Shown piece by piece: positions 39,118-49,901 of a DNA stretch of 64,000 nt. The first letter of the stretch is position 1. Each line of letters starts with the position of its first letter. Made by a program: the position numbers and the translations under genes. The notes under the pieces were generated by a model that made no database searches, was not told the DNA's origin, and saw only the letters and a list, made by a program, of their open reading frames with translations. The DNA is from Clostridia bacterium UC5.1-1C12 (GTDB lineage: Bacteria > Bacillota_I > Bacilli_A > Erysipelotrichales > Erysipelotrichaceae): contig BBZX01000001.1 of assembly GCA_001305055.1 (NCBI GenBank), forward strand, positions 558,001-622,000. Direction: 5' to 3'.

Positions 39118-40475
39118 TTAATTTTTAAGACTTTGCAACGGAGCCGGGATTCTTCCGCCTCGATTGATCATCACAGCACTTGAACAGCGATTGATTTTCA
39201 TAATAGGACCACTGCCAAGCAGACCGCCAAACTCCAGATCCATGCCTTCTTCGACACCGATAGCAGGGATTGCACGGACAGCTGTTGTCTTAGAATTAAC
39301 CATACCGATTGCGGCCTCATCAGCTATAATTGCCGCAATAGTTTCTGCCGGTGTATCACCAGGCACAACGATCATATCAAGCCCCACTGAGCATACCGCT
39401 GTCATAGCTTCCAGTTTTTCAATGCTTAGCGCACCGCTGCGGGCCGCATTGATCATGCCGGCATCCTCAGAAACAGGAATAAAAGCACCCGATAAACCGC
39501 CGACTGAGCTTGATGCCATAACACCGCCCTTTTTCACCGCGTCATTAAGCATTGCCAGGCAGGCTGTCGTACCATGGTACCACATGTTTCAAGACCCATT
39601 TCCTCTAAAATATAAGCCACAGAATCACCGATGGCAGGTGTCGGTGCCAATGAAAGATCGACGATACCAAAAGGCACACCTAAACGGCGGCTCGCTTCCG
39701 TGCCGACAAGCTGTCCCATACGGGTAATCTTGAAGGCTGTCTTTTTAATAATATCCGCCAGTTCATGCATCGGCAGATCCTTCGGAGCCTTGGCCAGTGC
39801 GGCTCTTACAACCCCTGGACCGGACACACCGACATTAATGACACAGTCAGCTTCACCGACGCCATGAAAAGCACCCGCCATAAACGGATTATCCTCAGGT
39901 GCATTACAAAAAACAACCAGCTTGGCAGCACCGATACAATTACGGTCTTGAGTGAGCTTGGCAGCTTCCACAACCTTTTCACCCATAATCTTAACCGCAT
40001 CCATGTTGATGCCGGCTTTTGTAGAACCGATATTTACTGAAGCACAAACATGATCCGTCTGCGCTAAAGCCTGCGGAATCGCATTCATCACTTCTAAATC
40101 ACCGGCAGAAAAGCCTTTTTGAACAAGCGCTGAAAAACCGCCGATAAAATTAACACCAACATTTTGCGCACAGCGCTCTAAAGTTAAAGCATATTTGATT
40201 GGATCACCGCCGCTGACTGCCGCCAGCATCGCAATCGGAGTCACTGATATACGCTTATTGATTACCGGGATACCGTATTCTTTTTCAATATCATTGCCGG
40301 TCTTAACTAAATCCTTGGCTAAACGAGTAATTTTGTTATAGATTTTATCACAGGATTTATCAATATCCGCATCAGCACAATCAAGCAAAGAAATACCCAT
40401 CGTAATTGTACGAATATCCAGATCCTCTTCATCAATCATCTTGATGGTTTGTAAAATATCATTAGCATTTAACAT
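39118..40475 (-). CDS. DUF711 (UPF0210/PFL) family protein, one frameshift
   Basis: About 452 residues from ATG 40475 ([13 protein letters not shown]), RBS AGGTGAG. Family landmarks: [108 protein letters not shown]. One C is missing near 39583 ([16 protein letters not shown]). Some members resemble pyruvate-formate-lyase in annotation but lack the glycyl-radical motif, as here. It follows the ACT protein by 12 bases; this pairing is conserved in Firmicutes. Function unknown. Confidence 0.92.
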
Positions 40476-40487
40476 AAGACTCACCTG

Positions 40488-40757
40488 TTAAATACGATGC
40501 ATGGAATTGAAGATATCTTCATGCATCACATGGATTTTCAGATTATTCTGGTCACCATATGCAGACATGTGATCAACAAATCCCTTAAAATCACAATTGA
40601 TATGGCTGATATCAATCATCATAATCATGGCAAACATTTCCTGCATAATATTTTGGCTTACCTCCAAAACATTCGCGTTAACATCTGCGCACTCTTTTGA
40701 AACCTTAGCTAAAATCCCTACACTATCCTTACCTAAAACACTTACTACAGCTTTCAT
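40488..40757 (-). CDS. ACT-domain protein (UPF0237)
   Basis: Intact, 89 residues. ATG 40757 (MKAVVSVLGKDSVGILA) with AAGGAGAAC upstream. A single ACT domain: 'GkDsvGIlAkVs..ca...aNvlevsQ..m...F.mimmiDis'. Binds small ligands, usually amino acids, and is thought to regulate the DUF711 protein encoded immediately downstream. Confidence 0.93.
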   Translation of the reverse strand: MKAVVSVLGKDSVGILAKVSKECADVNANVLEVSQNIMQEMFAMIMMIDISHINCDFKGFVDHMSAYGDQNNLKIHVMHEDIFNSMHRI

Positions 40758-40862
40758 TTTCGTTCTCCTTATACGTCTTCTTATTTTATCGTTAAAGTAG
40801 TAAATTGACAAGATTTTTCGCATCAACAATTCATTTTTTTGTGTTCAAATAAAATACAAGGC

Positions 40863-41311
40863 TTACCGCGTGTTTCCGCTGCAAACACAGCTGTTTTTAA
40901 GCTCCTCAATGATCCTTACGCTGTCTTCAACACAGCCCGGACAGCTCCGCAGCATCGGCTGTGATCCCATCCCCTTCAATTGGCACATTGAGTTGATTGA
41001 TTCATCGTCTCAAACATTTTCATTCCCTGTTGAATCAGCTTATACGTTTGGCCGCGGGTTTGCTTATCGCCCGGTCTTCCAGAACTATTCAGCAGCGAAA
41101 TCACCATAGCCATACCCAGCAGGGCACCGCATGTCAGCTGACAGCCTGCCAGTCCTGAACCAAAGCCTTCAGCCATCCGATAGGCATCCGCTTCACTGAT
41201 ATCGGCAGCATCAGCGTAAGCGCAGACAACAGCCTGCGCACAATTATAACCTTTGCGCTGATTAGCCAGCGCTTTTTCTATATAGTGATTCACTAAAAAC
41301 TCACCAGCCAT
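40863..41311 (-). CDS. C_GCAxxG_C_C-family redox protein, one frameshift
   Basis: About 148 residues. Start ATG 41311, overlapping the upstream SGNH gene by 19 bases. Conserved cysteines: KGYNCAQAVVCAY, GCQLTCGALLGMAM, then after restoring a C near 40983 the C-terminal LRSCPGCVEDSV. The raw frame stops early and loses the last pair. These cysteine-rich proteins, often with an electron-transport setting, are thought to bind metal or a cluster. No signal peptide. Confidence 0.85.
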
Positions 41312-41920
41312 TCATTAAGTCTTTTCGCAAGACACGCATACCCCTTCGCATTCAAATGCAGGCCATCAGCTGTCATTTCATCAATCAGCGAGCCCTGTGC
41401 ATCTGAAAATAATGCAAACAGATCAAGCACCTCCACATGATTCAAATCATCCTTTAAAGCCTTCATTTCATTGCCCAGCATTTTTAATGTGCGATTGTTT
41501 CTGGCCCGTGTCTTTTGTCTTGATTCATCAATTGGCAGCGGCGTCATTATACCGATTTTAACTGCCGGCAGCTGCTTGCTGATAGAAGAAATCATATTAT
41601 AAAGCGCAAACGTAATATCCAGACAGTCAAATTCATGAGCGTCATCAAGATCATTTGTGCCGATCAAAAAATGATTTTGTCCGGTTTCATATGAATTACT
41701 GAGTCAAGCACTAAATACAATGTCTGCGAAGTAGCGCCATCAATCCCACAGTTTATAACTTCTTTGTTTATGTTAAGCAGTTGTTCATCAAAACGATTAA
41801 TCAGTGAATCACCCAACAAAACGAATGAGCTTCATGTGCCTGTTCACCCCATGCTTGAATCTGCATGATTTTATCAATCTGATACGCCTCACAGCGGTCT
41901 TGTAATTCTCTTTGATTCAT
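41293..41920 (-). CDS. SGNH/GDSL hydrolase, two frameshifts
   Basis: About 209 residues from ATG 41920 (MNQRELQDRCEAYQ), RBS AAGGAGG. After joining breaks near 41822 and 41673 the blocks are LLGDSLINRF (block I Ser), NCGIDGATS (block II Gly), IIFLIGTNDLDD (block III Asn) and DGLHLNAKGY (block V Asp/His). All catalytic blocks are present. Likely a cytoplasmic esterase or lipase-like enzyme; there is no signal peptide. It follows tex by 10 bases. Confidence 0.85.
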
Positions 41921-41930
41921 GCTGTCCTCC

Positions 41931-44074
41931 TTATGGCTCCAGCATGGTCAGCTGAACCTTCTGCTTTTCTTCATCGATTTTCTTTACCCAAACCGTAATT
42001 ATATCACCGACAGATACGATTTCACTTGGATGTGAAAACTTCTCTTTACTCATATTGCTGATATGTACTAATCCGTCTTCATGCAGACCAATATCGACAA
42101 AGGCACCAAAATCCACAACATTGCGAACGGTTCCTTCCAGTTTTTCATTGACCTTTAAGTCTTCCATTTCCAGAATATCGCTTCTTAAAAGCGGTGCGTC
42201 ATAACTGTCACGATAATCTCTCAGCGGTGCAGCAATCGCTTCTAAAATATCATTTAATGTATATTCATCAAGACCGCAGATCTTCATCAATTGTTCACGA
42301 TCAGCGCCAGCAGTCTTTTCCTGTGCCTGTAATGAACCAATCTGCTGCGGATCAACAGCCAGCTCTTTCAATACGTGATAAGCGGCATCATAGCTCTCCG
42401 GATGGATGCTCGTGCGGTCAAGAATTTCACTGCCGTCCTCAATGCGTAAAAATCCCGCGGCCTGCTGGAAGCTCTTGGCGCCAATCTTTGGTATTTTAAT
42501 CAATTCCTTACGGCTGCTGATACCGCCGTTGCTGTCACGATAATCAACGATGGACTTAGCACTGGCAGCACTCAAACCGGATACATTTTTAAGCAGCTCT
42601 GGACTGGCTGTATTCACATTGACACCTACCAGGTTTACAACCTTAGACACCACGAAATCCAACCGCTGTTTCAGCTGACTGGCCGGCAGATCATGCTGAT
42701 ACTGGCCAACGCCAATTGACTGCGGATCGATCTTAATTAATTCTGCCAGCGGATCAAGGATACGGCGGGCAATTGAAATCGCACTGCGCTGTTCCACATG
42801 CAGATCCGGAAATTCCTCACGCGCCAGCTTACTCGCACTGTATACGGATGCCCCGGCTTCCGACACCATGGTAAAGGCTATATTCAATTTATTCTCACGG
42901 ATAAATTCAGCGACAAACTTCTCACTTTCACGTGAGGCTGTACCATTGCCGATAGCAATGATATCAATTGGATAGCGGGTACACAAGTCAAGCAGTATGC
43001 GCTTAGCATCCTGAACTCTCGCATTTGGCTGATGCGGATAAATAACACTGACTGTCAGCATCTTCCCCGTCTTATCAATGACCGCTAATTTACAGCCGGT
43101 TCTGAAAGCCGGATCAAAGCCGAGAATCGTCTTGTTTTTCATTGGCGGCTGCAGCAGCAGACGTTCAAGATTCATGGAGAATACATCAATGCTTGATTTC
43201 TGTGCGCGCTCACTTAATTCTGCGCGGATCGTATTTTCAATTGATGGAATGGCCAGTCGTTTAATGCCGTCAGTCACCGCCATTTCAATCTGTTCCTTTA
43301 CGATGCTTTCACGGTTTTTAGTAAACCGGCGGATCGCCCAATTGATACAGTATTGCTCATCAAATTGAATGGATACAGTAATTACCTTTTCCTTTTCTGC
43401 CCGATCCATTGCCATGATACAGTGATTCGGAATTGAAATCACCCGACTCGTAAAATCATAATACATCTTATAAACCTTACGCTCATCCTCGTGCTTTTTC
43501 TTTTCCTTAGTTACAATTTTACCGTAATTATTCATGCTCTCCTGAAGCTTTTTGCGTATTTCTAAATCATCGCTTGCCATTTCCGCGATAATATCTCTGG
43601 CTCCCTGCAATGCTTCTTCAACCGCAGTAACCTTTTCACTGAGATATTTTTCCGCTTCATTCTCGACATTGCCCTGCTTAGGCAGCGTCAGCATCCATTC
43701 AGCAAATGGTTTCAGCCCCTTAGCTACAGCATCAGTTGCTCTTGTTTTGCGTTTCTGCTGATAAGGACGGTAAATATCTTCAATCTGACTCAGCTTTGTG
43801 CAGGCTGCCAGCTGCGCCTTGATTTCATCGGTCAATTTACCCTGTGTCTCTATTAATCTTGCGACATCTTCCTTACGCTTTGTAAGCGCCGCCTGATATT
43901 CATATTTTTCAGAAATAACACGAATCTGTTCCTCATCAAGCCCCCTGTCATCTCCTTACGATAACGGGCAATAAAAGGGACAGTATTGCCTTCTTCAAGC
44001 AATGCTAATGTACTTTTAATTTGATTTACTGATATATTAAGTTCTTTCGCGATGGGTGCGATTAAATGTTCCAT
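41931..44074 (-). CDS. tex: Tex-like RNA-binding transcription accessory protein, one frameshift
   Basis: About 714 residues. N-terminal [31 protein letters not shown], then DEEQIRVI after adding one G near 43946. YqgF-like RNase H fold [20 protein letters not shown], two helix-hairpin-helix motifs ([38 protein letters not shown]) and a C-terminal S1 domain ([24 protein letters not shown]). Binds nucleic acid in the cytoplasm. The raw frame starts too late because of the indel. It overlaps the Smr gene by 13 bases. Confidence 0.95.
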
Positions 44075-44361
44075 CCTGCTACCTCTTTTCTCTCTATGAT
44101 TATAATTCTTTTATTTTTTATTCCAGTCTTGACAGCCTTAAGCTCAAGAATGGTTTCACCAGGATTCATTGTCAGAAATATCCTGCTGATACGCGGATGC
44201 TTGATTTGTTTGCGAACCAGCTGAGCCAATTTATCGCCATGATTGGAGCCATGAATGACAACCAGCTCACTCACTGATGAAGGACAGCTGTCCAATGTTT
44301 TTAAAAGATATGCCTTGGCTTGTGATGTCAAACAGCCATGAAGATCAATTGTTTTTCGCAT
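44062..44361 (-). CDS. Smr-domain-like protein, 99 aa
   Basis: Intact. [24 protein letters not shown] and [21 protein letters not shown] match the 'DLHG...A...l' and 'ViHG.G.g.lr..v' motifs of Smr endonuclease-like domains, with [11 protein letters not shown] replacing the usual GGxG-T-v-v-L end. Small stand-alone Smr proteins nick DNA or RNA. Its 3' end overlaps tex by 13 bases, so they are co-translated. Confidence 0.75.
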   Translation of the reverse strand: MRKTIDLHGCLTSQAKAYLLKTLDSCPSSVSELVVIHGSNHGDKLAQLVRKQIKHPRISRIFLTMNPGETILELKAVKTGIKNKRIIIIERKEVAGWNI

Positions 44362-44420
44362 AATGCCTCCCAGCCACTATTATATCATAAATAATGGGTG
44401 TCTTTTATTCCTGATTAAGA

Positions 44421-44426
44421 TATAAT
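44421..44426 (+). promoter_or_regulatory. -10 box for the pentapeptide-like gene
   Basis: TATAAT 19 bases before the start codon region; no good -35 is visible at 17 bases. Confidence 0.35.
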
Positions 44427-44444
44427 GAATATCAGGTGAATAAT

Positions 44445-45088
44445 ATGAAAACAATTCAAAAACCAAGAATCAGTGCGGATATCCAACAGGTTCAAACGAT
44501 TGAAAAGGCTTTGACTGAGGATGATCTGATTGAAAATGTATTCATTGAAAACGAATTTATCAGTGAAGTGAAGCCAGAGCGGATCCACATCAATGGCTCT
44601 GTTTTCAGAAACTGTGACTTTATGGACTGCTGCTTTGATCATTGTGACTTCTGCGACTGTATCTTTGATAACTGTGATCTTTCAAATCTCAGCTTTGAAA
44701 AAGGTTCGTTCCATCGCTGTGAGTTCCATAAATGCCGCTGTACCGGCAGTGAATTTACAAGCATGCTGATTCAGAACACAGCCTTTGATCATTGCAAATG
44801 CACATATGCCAATTTTTCCTCTTCCACTTTAAAAAATAACCTATTTATAAATTGTGACTGCGGCCAGGCCAGTTTTGTAGCTGCCCAGTTTAAAGAGGTG
44901 CTGTTTAGTGACAGTAAGCTTGATGAAGCAGAATTTTTTAATTCATCCTTGGCAGGTATTGATGTCTCTACATGCAGCATTCAAGGTATCGCCGTATCGA
45001 TGGACACTTTAAAGGGGCTCATTGTTTCAGAGTATCAGCCATTGAACTGGCAAAGCTGCTGGGGCTGATTATTAAGGATAACGCATAG
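44445..45088 (+). CDS. Pentapeptide-repeat-like protein, one frameshift
   Basis: ATG 44445 (MKTIQKPRISAD), RBS CAGGTGA; a GTG nine bases upstream is the alternative. From about residue 48 the sequence runs in five-residue steps with F or L at the centre: VFRNCDFMDCCFDHCDFCDC, FDNCDLSNLSFEKG, FHRCEFHKC, FTSMLIQN, FANF-like coils. This is the right-handed quadrilateral beta helix of pentapeptide proteins; it is unusually rich in cysteine (about 14). Such proteins can mimic DNA and shield gyrase (Qnr), but many have no known role. One missing C near 45043 hides the tail AIELAKLLGLIIKDNA (stop 45088). Confidence 0.85.
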
Positions 45089-45089
45089 G

Positions 45090-45124
45090 AAAAGCATGTT
45101 CGCCATTTATGAACATGCTTTTTC
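45090..45124 (+). terminator. Terminator 1 of the pentapeptide-like gene
   Basis: AAAAGCATGTTC and GAACATGCTTTTT arms, a perfect 12-base stem. Confidence 0.9.
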
Positions 45125-45126
45125 GT

Positions 45127-45186
45127 ATTTCCGCTATTGAACTGGCGAAATTATTAGAATTAATCATCAAAGAAGAAGCATTGTAA
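45127..45186 (+). pseudogene. Duplicated C-terminal tail of the pentapeptide-like protein
   Basis: A start-less open segment reads ISAIELAKLLELIIKEEAL then stop, nearly the same as the tail AIELAKLLGLIIKDNA of the gene ending at 45088. Bases also match (TATTGAACTGGC in both). It is followed by a second copy of the terminator. This looks like the leftover end of a second tandem paralogue. Confidence 0.65.
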
Positions 45187-45220
45187 AAGCATGACCAAAC
45201 ATTATCAGCCATGCTTTTTT
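45185..45220. terminator. Terminator 2, copy of terminator 1
   Basis: AAAAGCATG and CATGCTTTTT arms, same core as terminator 1. It can also serve the convergent minus-strand surface-protein gene ending at 45225. Confidence 0.8.
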
Positions 45221-45224
45221 ACGA

Positions 45225-47805
45225 TTAATGATAAAGCGGACTCAGATATATTCCATTTTCATCAATATAACAGCCGTCTACATATTGATTACGCACCATT
45301 GCTCCATCTGAGCCGACATAATACCATTTACCTTCATTGCCTGCAAGCCACTTGCTGCAAAGCATAACACCCTCTTCGATCTTATACCAATCCTGATAAT
45401 GGGCAACCCAGCGGTTGGCTGCTTTTGCATCTGCTTCAAAAAATACCACTTATTATCAATAAACTTCCAAGCAGAGGCAAGCTTGCCTTCTTCATCAGCA
45501 AAATATAACGCATCATCAAGCTGTATAAATCGATTAAAGACCAAATAAGTTTGCTCATCAAAGTAATAATAATGATCATCAATATGATAGTACCCAACCG
45601 CAAAACGGCGGTTTTCTTTATTCTTAAATCGGACTTTATCCTTGCTGCGGATAAACCATTGACCGCTTCCATCCTTTGATGAAAGCACTTTATTTGCAGT
45701 TGATGAAGCTGACTGATGATTTTCCTCTTGCACCTTGATCGCAAACAGCTTTTCCCAGTATAGGTAATACCGTTGATCACTGCTTTCACCATTGATAATG
45801 AGTTTATACATGCCCGGCTTTGCAGGGGCAGCAGCTATAGTTGATTCATTATCGTTCGTATTGCCGTGAGCTTCATAGTATGTATCGTTCAAACCATAAT
45901 AATGAACCATAAGCTGATTAAAATCACCTTGATCATAACTCAGCTGCGAAGTGCTGAAAGTTCCTTTCGGACTCCCGTCATAAGTGTAAACAGATGAAAG
46001 CGCGGGGGCATCTGCTAAATATGCAGGCAGTAAATCATTCTGACAATATACAGCCGTAGAAAGCATACCATTTTCTGCACCGGCAATAACATAATCACTT
46101 GTTTCATCAAAATACATTTCTAATTCCGTTTCTCCTGCTTTCATCGGCAAATATGGATGAACACTCATCACGCCTTCATCAAACCAACGGTAACGAATGG
46201 CTGAACGAAGATCTGCATTATCGATAGAAACTGATACATTTTCTATGTCTCCGAAAAAGGGTGACTGCAAAGTATCGGACAGCGAATACCTTGTCTGATC
46301 AGGCATACTTATTTGTACCGGTATTTTATTAACTATGATTTCCGCCTCTGCCAGCGGCTGATTTATACTCTTCATCACAGCATTTACTCGTGCGATTCCG
46401 GAATGGTTAGCCTTAACTGTTCCATTTTCAACTTCAGCTATGGCAGCATCTGAGCTTATTAATTCAATTCCCGGTATCATTGTTTCGATCAATTGATAGG
46501 TTTCGTTAGTCTTCATCGTTTGATTGGTGAATGCACTTAAATCAAGATTATTGATCGTATCATTGATATATTCACTCTGAATAATATCAGAACCATCTTT
46601 TGTTTGAACATAGACATTGCGCATACTTTCCTGCGGTACAGATGATTCACTTAAATTGATTGTCGCTTAACCTTATGCTCGGCTTCAGTGACATTCAGAC
46701 GTATGATTGAGTTTTTTAATTGATAGCTTGTCTCATCATAGTCATCATGAGGATAAGGTAGAAGCCCTGCTGAATATTGATTTTCTGATGCGCTGTATCC
46801 GCTATTTCCTATAATTTTCACATCTATAAATATATTTTCTAACACTGCCGGCTGTTCACTGTTCGCTTTCCCTTCATAAACTAAAAAACGATGATTCCAA
46901 TGCGTTGGTTTTATAATACTGTTTTCTACGACGATATTTTTCAAATGCGCATCAGGACCGGCATAAGAGACTAACATGCCAAAATATGCATAGGGTTCCA
47001 AATAACAATCGCTTACTGTTACATTTGTGATATTGCCTTTATGCATTTCACTGGCAATAAAGCTTCCGCGCCAAGAACTATGCGTTATCAAGCTGCTGTT
47101 TTCAATCATAATTTCATCAAAATTGCCGCTATTTATAGCACCTATAAGCAAACCGCTCGGTTTTGCTGCGGTAGACAGATTTTCAATGTTACAATTTTCA
47201 ATTCTGATATTACTTACCGCTGTCGGTGCAAAATCATCGATATCAAAAACCTGACCGCATAAAACACCGGCACCGTCTGCATGGATGTCAAAATTTTTTA
47301 ATACTAAATTCTTAATCACACCGCCGGCAATACCGGCAAATAATCCATTATACCAGTAACCGTTTTCTCTTTTGATTTTCAATCCTTCAATCGTATAACC
47401 GCTGCCATCCAGATATCCGATGAATTTAGAGCTGTCAGCAAAATACACGCCTGCATTTGATTTATTATTATGTCCGATCGGCGTCCATCCCCGGCCGTCA
47501 TTATAAAACAGTCCGTCCTCTTCAAAATCACTGTCAGTGAAAATCAAATCATTTGAGAGTGTAAAATATCCATTGATATACGTACTGCCATTGATTTCTA
47601 TAGTATGCGTACGTATTTTATCCAACTCTTTCAGCGTTGTTATCTGATGCGGATGATTTTCATCACATTGATTGCAGTCTTGCCAATCTTCAGCCAATGA
47701 AAATGCTTCAGCCTCATTGGTCAAAGTTTCCTCGGCATGGATCATAACCTTTGGCATCAGCATTGATAAGCAAATAAAAATCACAAATTTCATTTTCCTT
47801 TTCAT
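45225..47805 (-). CDS. Exported beta-helix-like surface protein with wall-binding repeats, two frameshifts
   Basis: About 860 residues. ATG 47805 (MKRKMKFVIFICLSMLMP, Sec signal ending near HAEE), RBS CAGGAGG. Next, a GLUG/parallel-beta-helix-like domain: FIGYLDGSGYTIEGLKIK, GLFAGIAGGVIKNLVLKNF, NIRIENCNIENLS, NVTVSDCYLE, short repeated strands with turn glycines. A linker with Ig/Big_2-like sequence follows (IELISSDAAIAEVENG, KANHSGIARVNAVMKS). The C-terminus has choline/glucan-binding-type repeats: YYHIDDHYYYFDEQ, ALYFADEEGKLASAWKFIDNKWYF, KWYYVGSDGAMVRNQYVDG. Frames break near 46645 and 45449. It attaches noncovalently to the cell wall; a carbohydrate or host ligand role is inference. Two GTATAC palindromes lie upstream. 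Confidence 0.8.
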
Positions 47806-47833
47806 GGTGTCCTCCTGAATTATCAGTTGATAT

Positions 47834-47861
47834 TGTGTCAAAATGTATACTTTATGATACA
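47834..47861 (-). promoter_or_regulatory. GTATAC palindrome A (proximal to surface-protein gene)
   Basis: 28-base imperfect palindrome. On the plus strand: left arm TGTGTCAAAAT, centre GTATAC (47845-47850), right arm TTTATGATACA. It lies 29 bases upstream of the start codon at 47805, so it overlaps the likely promoter/transcript start. Three more copies of this element are in the window. Confidence 0.6.
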
Positions 47862-47968
47862 GTTATAAATTTGTGATATATTGTTTAAATCATGAATTAT
47901 TTGCTCAATTTATATAATTTTCTTTGATAAAACATTTACATATAGCTAAAAAAACTATAAAATATAAG

Positions 47969-47996
47969 TGTCTTGTAAAGTATACTTTACAAGACA
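47969..47996 (-). promoter_or_regulatory. GTATAC palindrome B (distal)
   Basis: Perfect 28-base palindrome: left arm TGTCTTGTAAA, centre GTATAC (47980-47985), right arm the exact complement. Centre lies 135 bases upstream of palindrome A. Between A and B the sequence is AT-rich with no gene. Confidence 0.65.
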
Positions 47997-48016
47997 CCCT
48001 CTATTTATGGCTTATT

Positions 48017-48064
48017 AAAAAGATGACTTTGATGAAAGGAATATACCATCATCAAGTCATCTTT
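48017..48064 (-). terminator. Terminator of the dagF-dgaE cluster
   Basis: AAAAGATGACTTGATGA arm and TCATCAAAGTCATCTTTTT arm on the minus strand, a long stem with one bulge and a T tail. Confidence 0.85.
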
Positions 48065-48077
48065 TATTATTTCACAT

Positions 48078-48798
48078 TTAAACTAAGCGTTTGAATATTT
48101 CCGCAATTTTCTCTATTTCTGCTAATTTTGTATATCCCTTTTCATCCATGATCGATGTATAAACATGAGGGATGATTTTTTTAACGCCTGCATTCAGTAT
48201 AATAGCTAGAATCTCTTCCAAGTTATCCGTTGTGATGCCGCCTGTCGGTTCAAGGATAAACTCTGCTTCTGCGCATGCTTTGGCAGCTTCAATCAGCTCC
48301 GCTTTGCACTTCAGGCCGCCCATCGGATAGAACTTAAGTGAATTGCCGCCCATTTCCTTTATCATTGCAACTGCTGTTGCGGCCGGTATCAGCGCTGGCT
48401 CTTCATTCCTGCTGAGGGGACCGGTAGAAATTTTAACCAATCCCGGTATGCCGCTGGGTGAAACTAAAGCATTGATATATGAATTTTCACATTTAGCCCG
48501 AGTATAGCCGACCGCCGAAAAAATCTGATTGACATGATCCGGCTGTAAGCCTAGCGGCGATATCTGCAGCCATTTTCCATTGTTTCGGATTGCCGCCGCC
48601 AAGTCCTACTGAAATATGACCTTTCAGTGTCTTTTGATAACTCTCCATATCGCTGAGAGCCGCATCAACACTTTCATAATCAGCCGAAAGCAAGCCGATC
48701 AGCACATTTCCATCCATTACCTTCAGGATAGCTTCGGCATTTTTTATATCCTTACACAAGCAATTCAGACAAAGCTGATGCTTATAATAATTTATCAT
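48078..48798 (-). CDS. dagF: KDGP aldolase DagF-family protein, one frameshift
   Basis: About 240 residues from ATG 48798 (MINYYKHQLCLNCLC), RBS TTGGAGA. One inserted A near 48556 splits it. The joined sequence reads WKMAADIAARLQPDHVNQIFSAVGYTRA, then LVKISTGP, GGNSLKFYPMGGLKCKAEL with the Schiff-base Lys, and EPTGGITTDNLEEIL. Cleaves 2-dehydro-3-deoxy-6-phosphogluconate-type substrates to pyruvate and glyceraldehyde 3-phosphate. It overlaps dgaE by 17 bases, forming the last two steps of the cluster. Confidence 0.88.
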
Positions 48799-49898
48799 GT
48801 TCATTCTCCAAAATTTCTTTGATACGTGTACAAACAATAAGTGCATCTTCTTCTTGCATCGGCCGCGGATCAAGCTGCAGGACACCTAGATTAGCGTTGT
48901 GATTGCGTGTATAAATAATCGTTTTTCCTTTTTTAAGCAGTTGATCAAGGGTTCGTGCGTCAATTTTACAGACTTCTTTATCGACTTTGATTTCTGCGCG
49001 GTAAATCATGCGGCCGGCGCCATCTTTTACCATTGTAACTGTTAAACCCTTTACATCTTTCAGTTCTTCAATGATTTCTGATACGATTTGTTTTTGCTTA
49101 CTGCAATCACTTTTTTCTCACTGTATTGTCTGATGGCTGCCAAAAGACCGAAAATATTTTCCTTACCGACCTTCATCGCTCTGGCAACACCTTTGGATTG
49201 CTTCCGGCATGCCTGAATCAGCTCTTTACGGCCTGCAATCAAACCGGAAGTAGGCCCTTCTAATGCTTTGGCACCGCTGTATGTCACTAAATCACAGCCC
49301 ATTTCGATATATTGGGTGATATCCTCTTCAGCTGCCGCATCCAAAATCAGAGGCAGCTGATGCTTATGCGCAAGCGCGATAACATCCGCTAAAGCAACCT
49401 GATCGGTTTGCACAGCATGATGGCTTTTTACATAGAGAATCGCCGCTGTATCAGCATCGACAGCTTTTTCATAATGCCAGGGATAGCAGCGATTAACGGT
49501 TCCGACACTTACCATTTCACCGCCGCCCAACGCTATCATCTGACGGATTGGAGCCCCAAAATCAATCTGATGAGCGCAGGCTATAATGATTTTTTGCGTT
49601 TTACAGAAACATTAGGTACTTCCTCCACCAACCGTTCATCACCGCCGGTAATGGCAGCAGCCACTGAGATGATGATGCCGGCTGATGCTCCTGCACAGAC
49701 ACAGGCAGCCTCACTGTGACAATAACCGGCAATGACTTCACCGGCACGATCCATCAATTCTTCCATCTGCACATAAGATGTCCCTGCCTCATCCATTGCC
49801 TTACGTACCTTATCGCTTAGGATGCTTGAGCCCAGATATGTCATTTTGCCGCTGCAGTTAATGACTCTCTGAACATTAAATTCATCAAACACACTCAT
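48782..49898 (-). CDS. dgaE: DgaE-family PLP-dependent ammonia lyase, two frameshifts
   Basis: About 372 residues, a SelA-like PLP fold. Piece one (ATG 49898) MSVFDEFNVQRVINCSGKMTYLG and GYCHSEAACVCAGASAGI; after adding an A near 49602 IIIACAHQIDFGAPIRQMI; then LILDAAAEED (PLP Asp), VTYSGAKALEGPTSG with Schiff-base Lys; after a break near 49088 VSEIIEELKDVKGLTVTMVKDGAGRM and the C-terminal domain. In Salmonella DgaE removes ammonia from D-glucosaminate 6-phosphate, and DagF acts next. Same order here, so an amino-sugar acid is the likely substrate. Confidence 0.88.
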
Positions 49899-49901
49899 AC
49901 A

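Noticed and set aside
39164..39727. 187-codon open frame on the plus strand
   Set aside because: It lies opposite the DUF711 gene, has no Shine-Dalgarno and a composition typical of antisense reading.
45225..47805. Wall-binding tail repeats as a CRISPR or DNA tandem repeat
   Set aside because: The periodicity is in protein (aromatic-glycine repeats), with no conserved spacing or identical DNA units.
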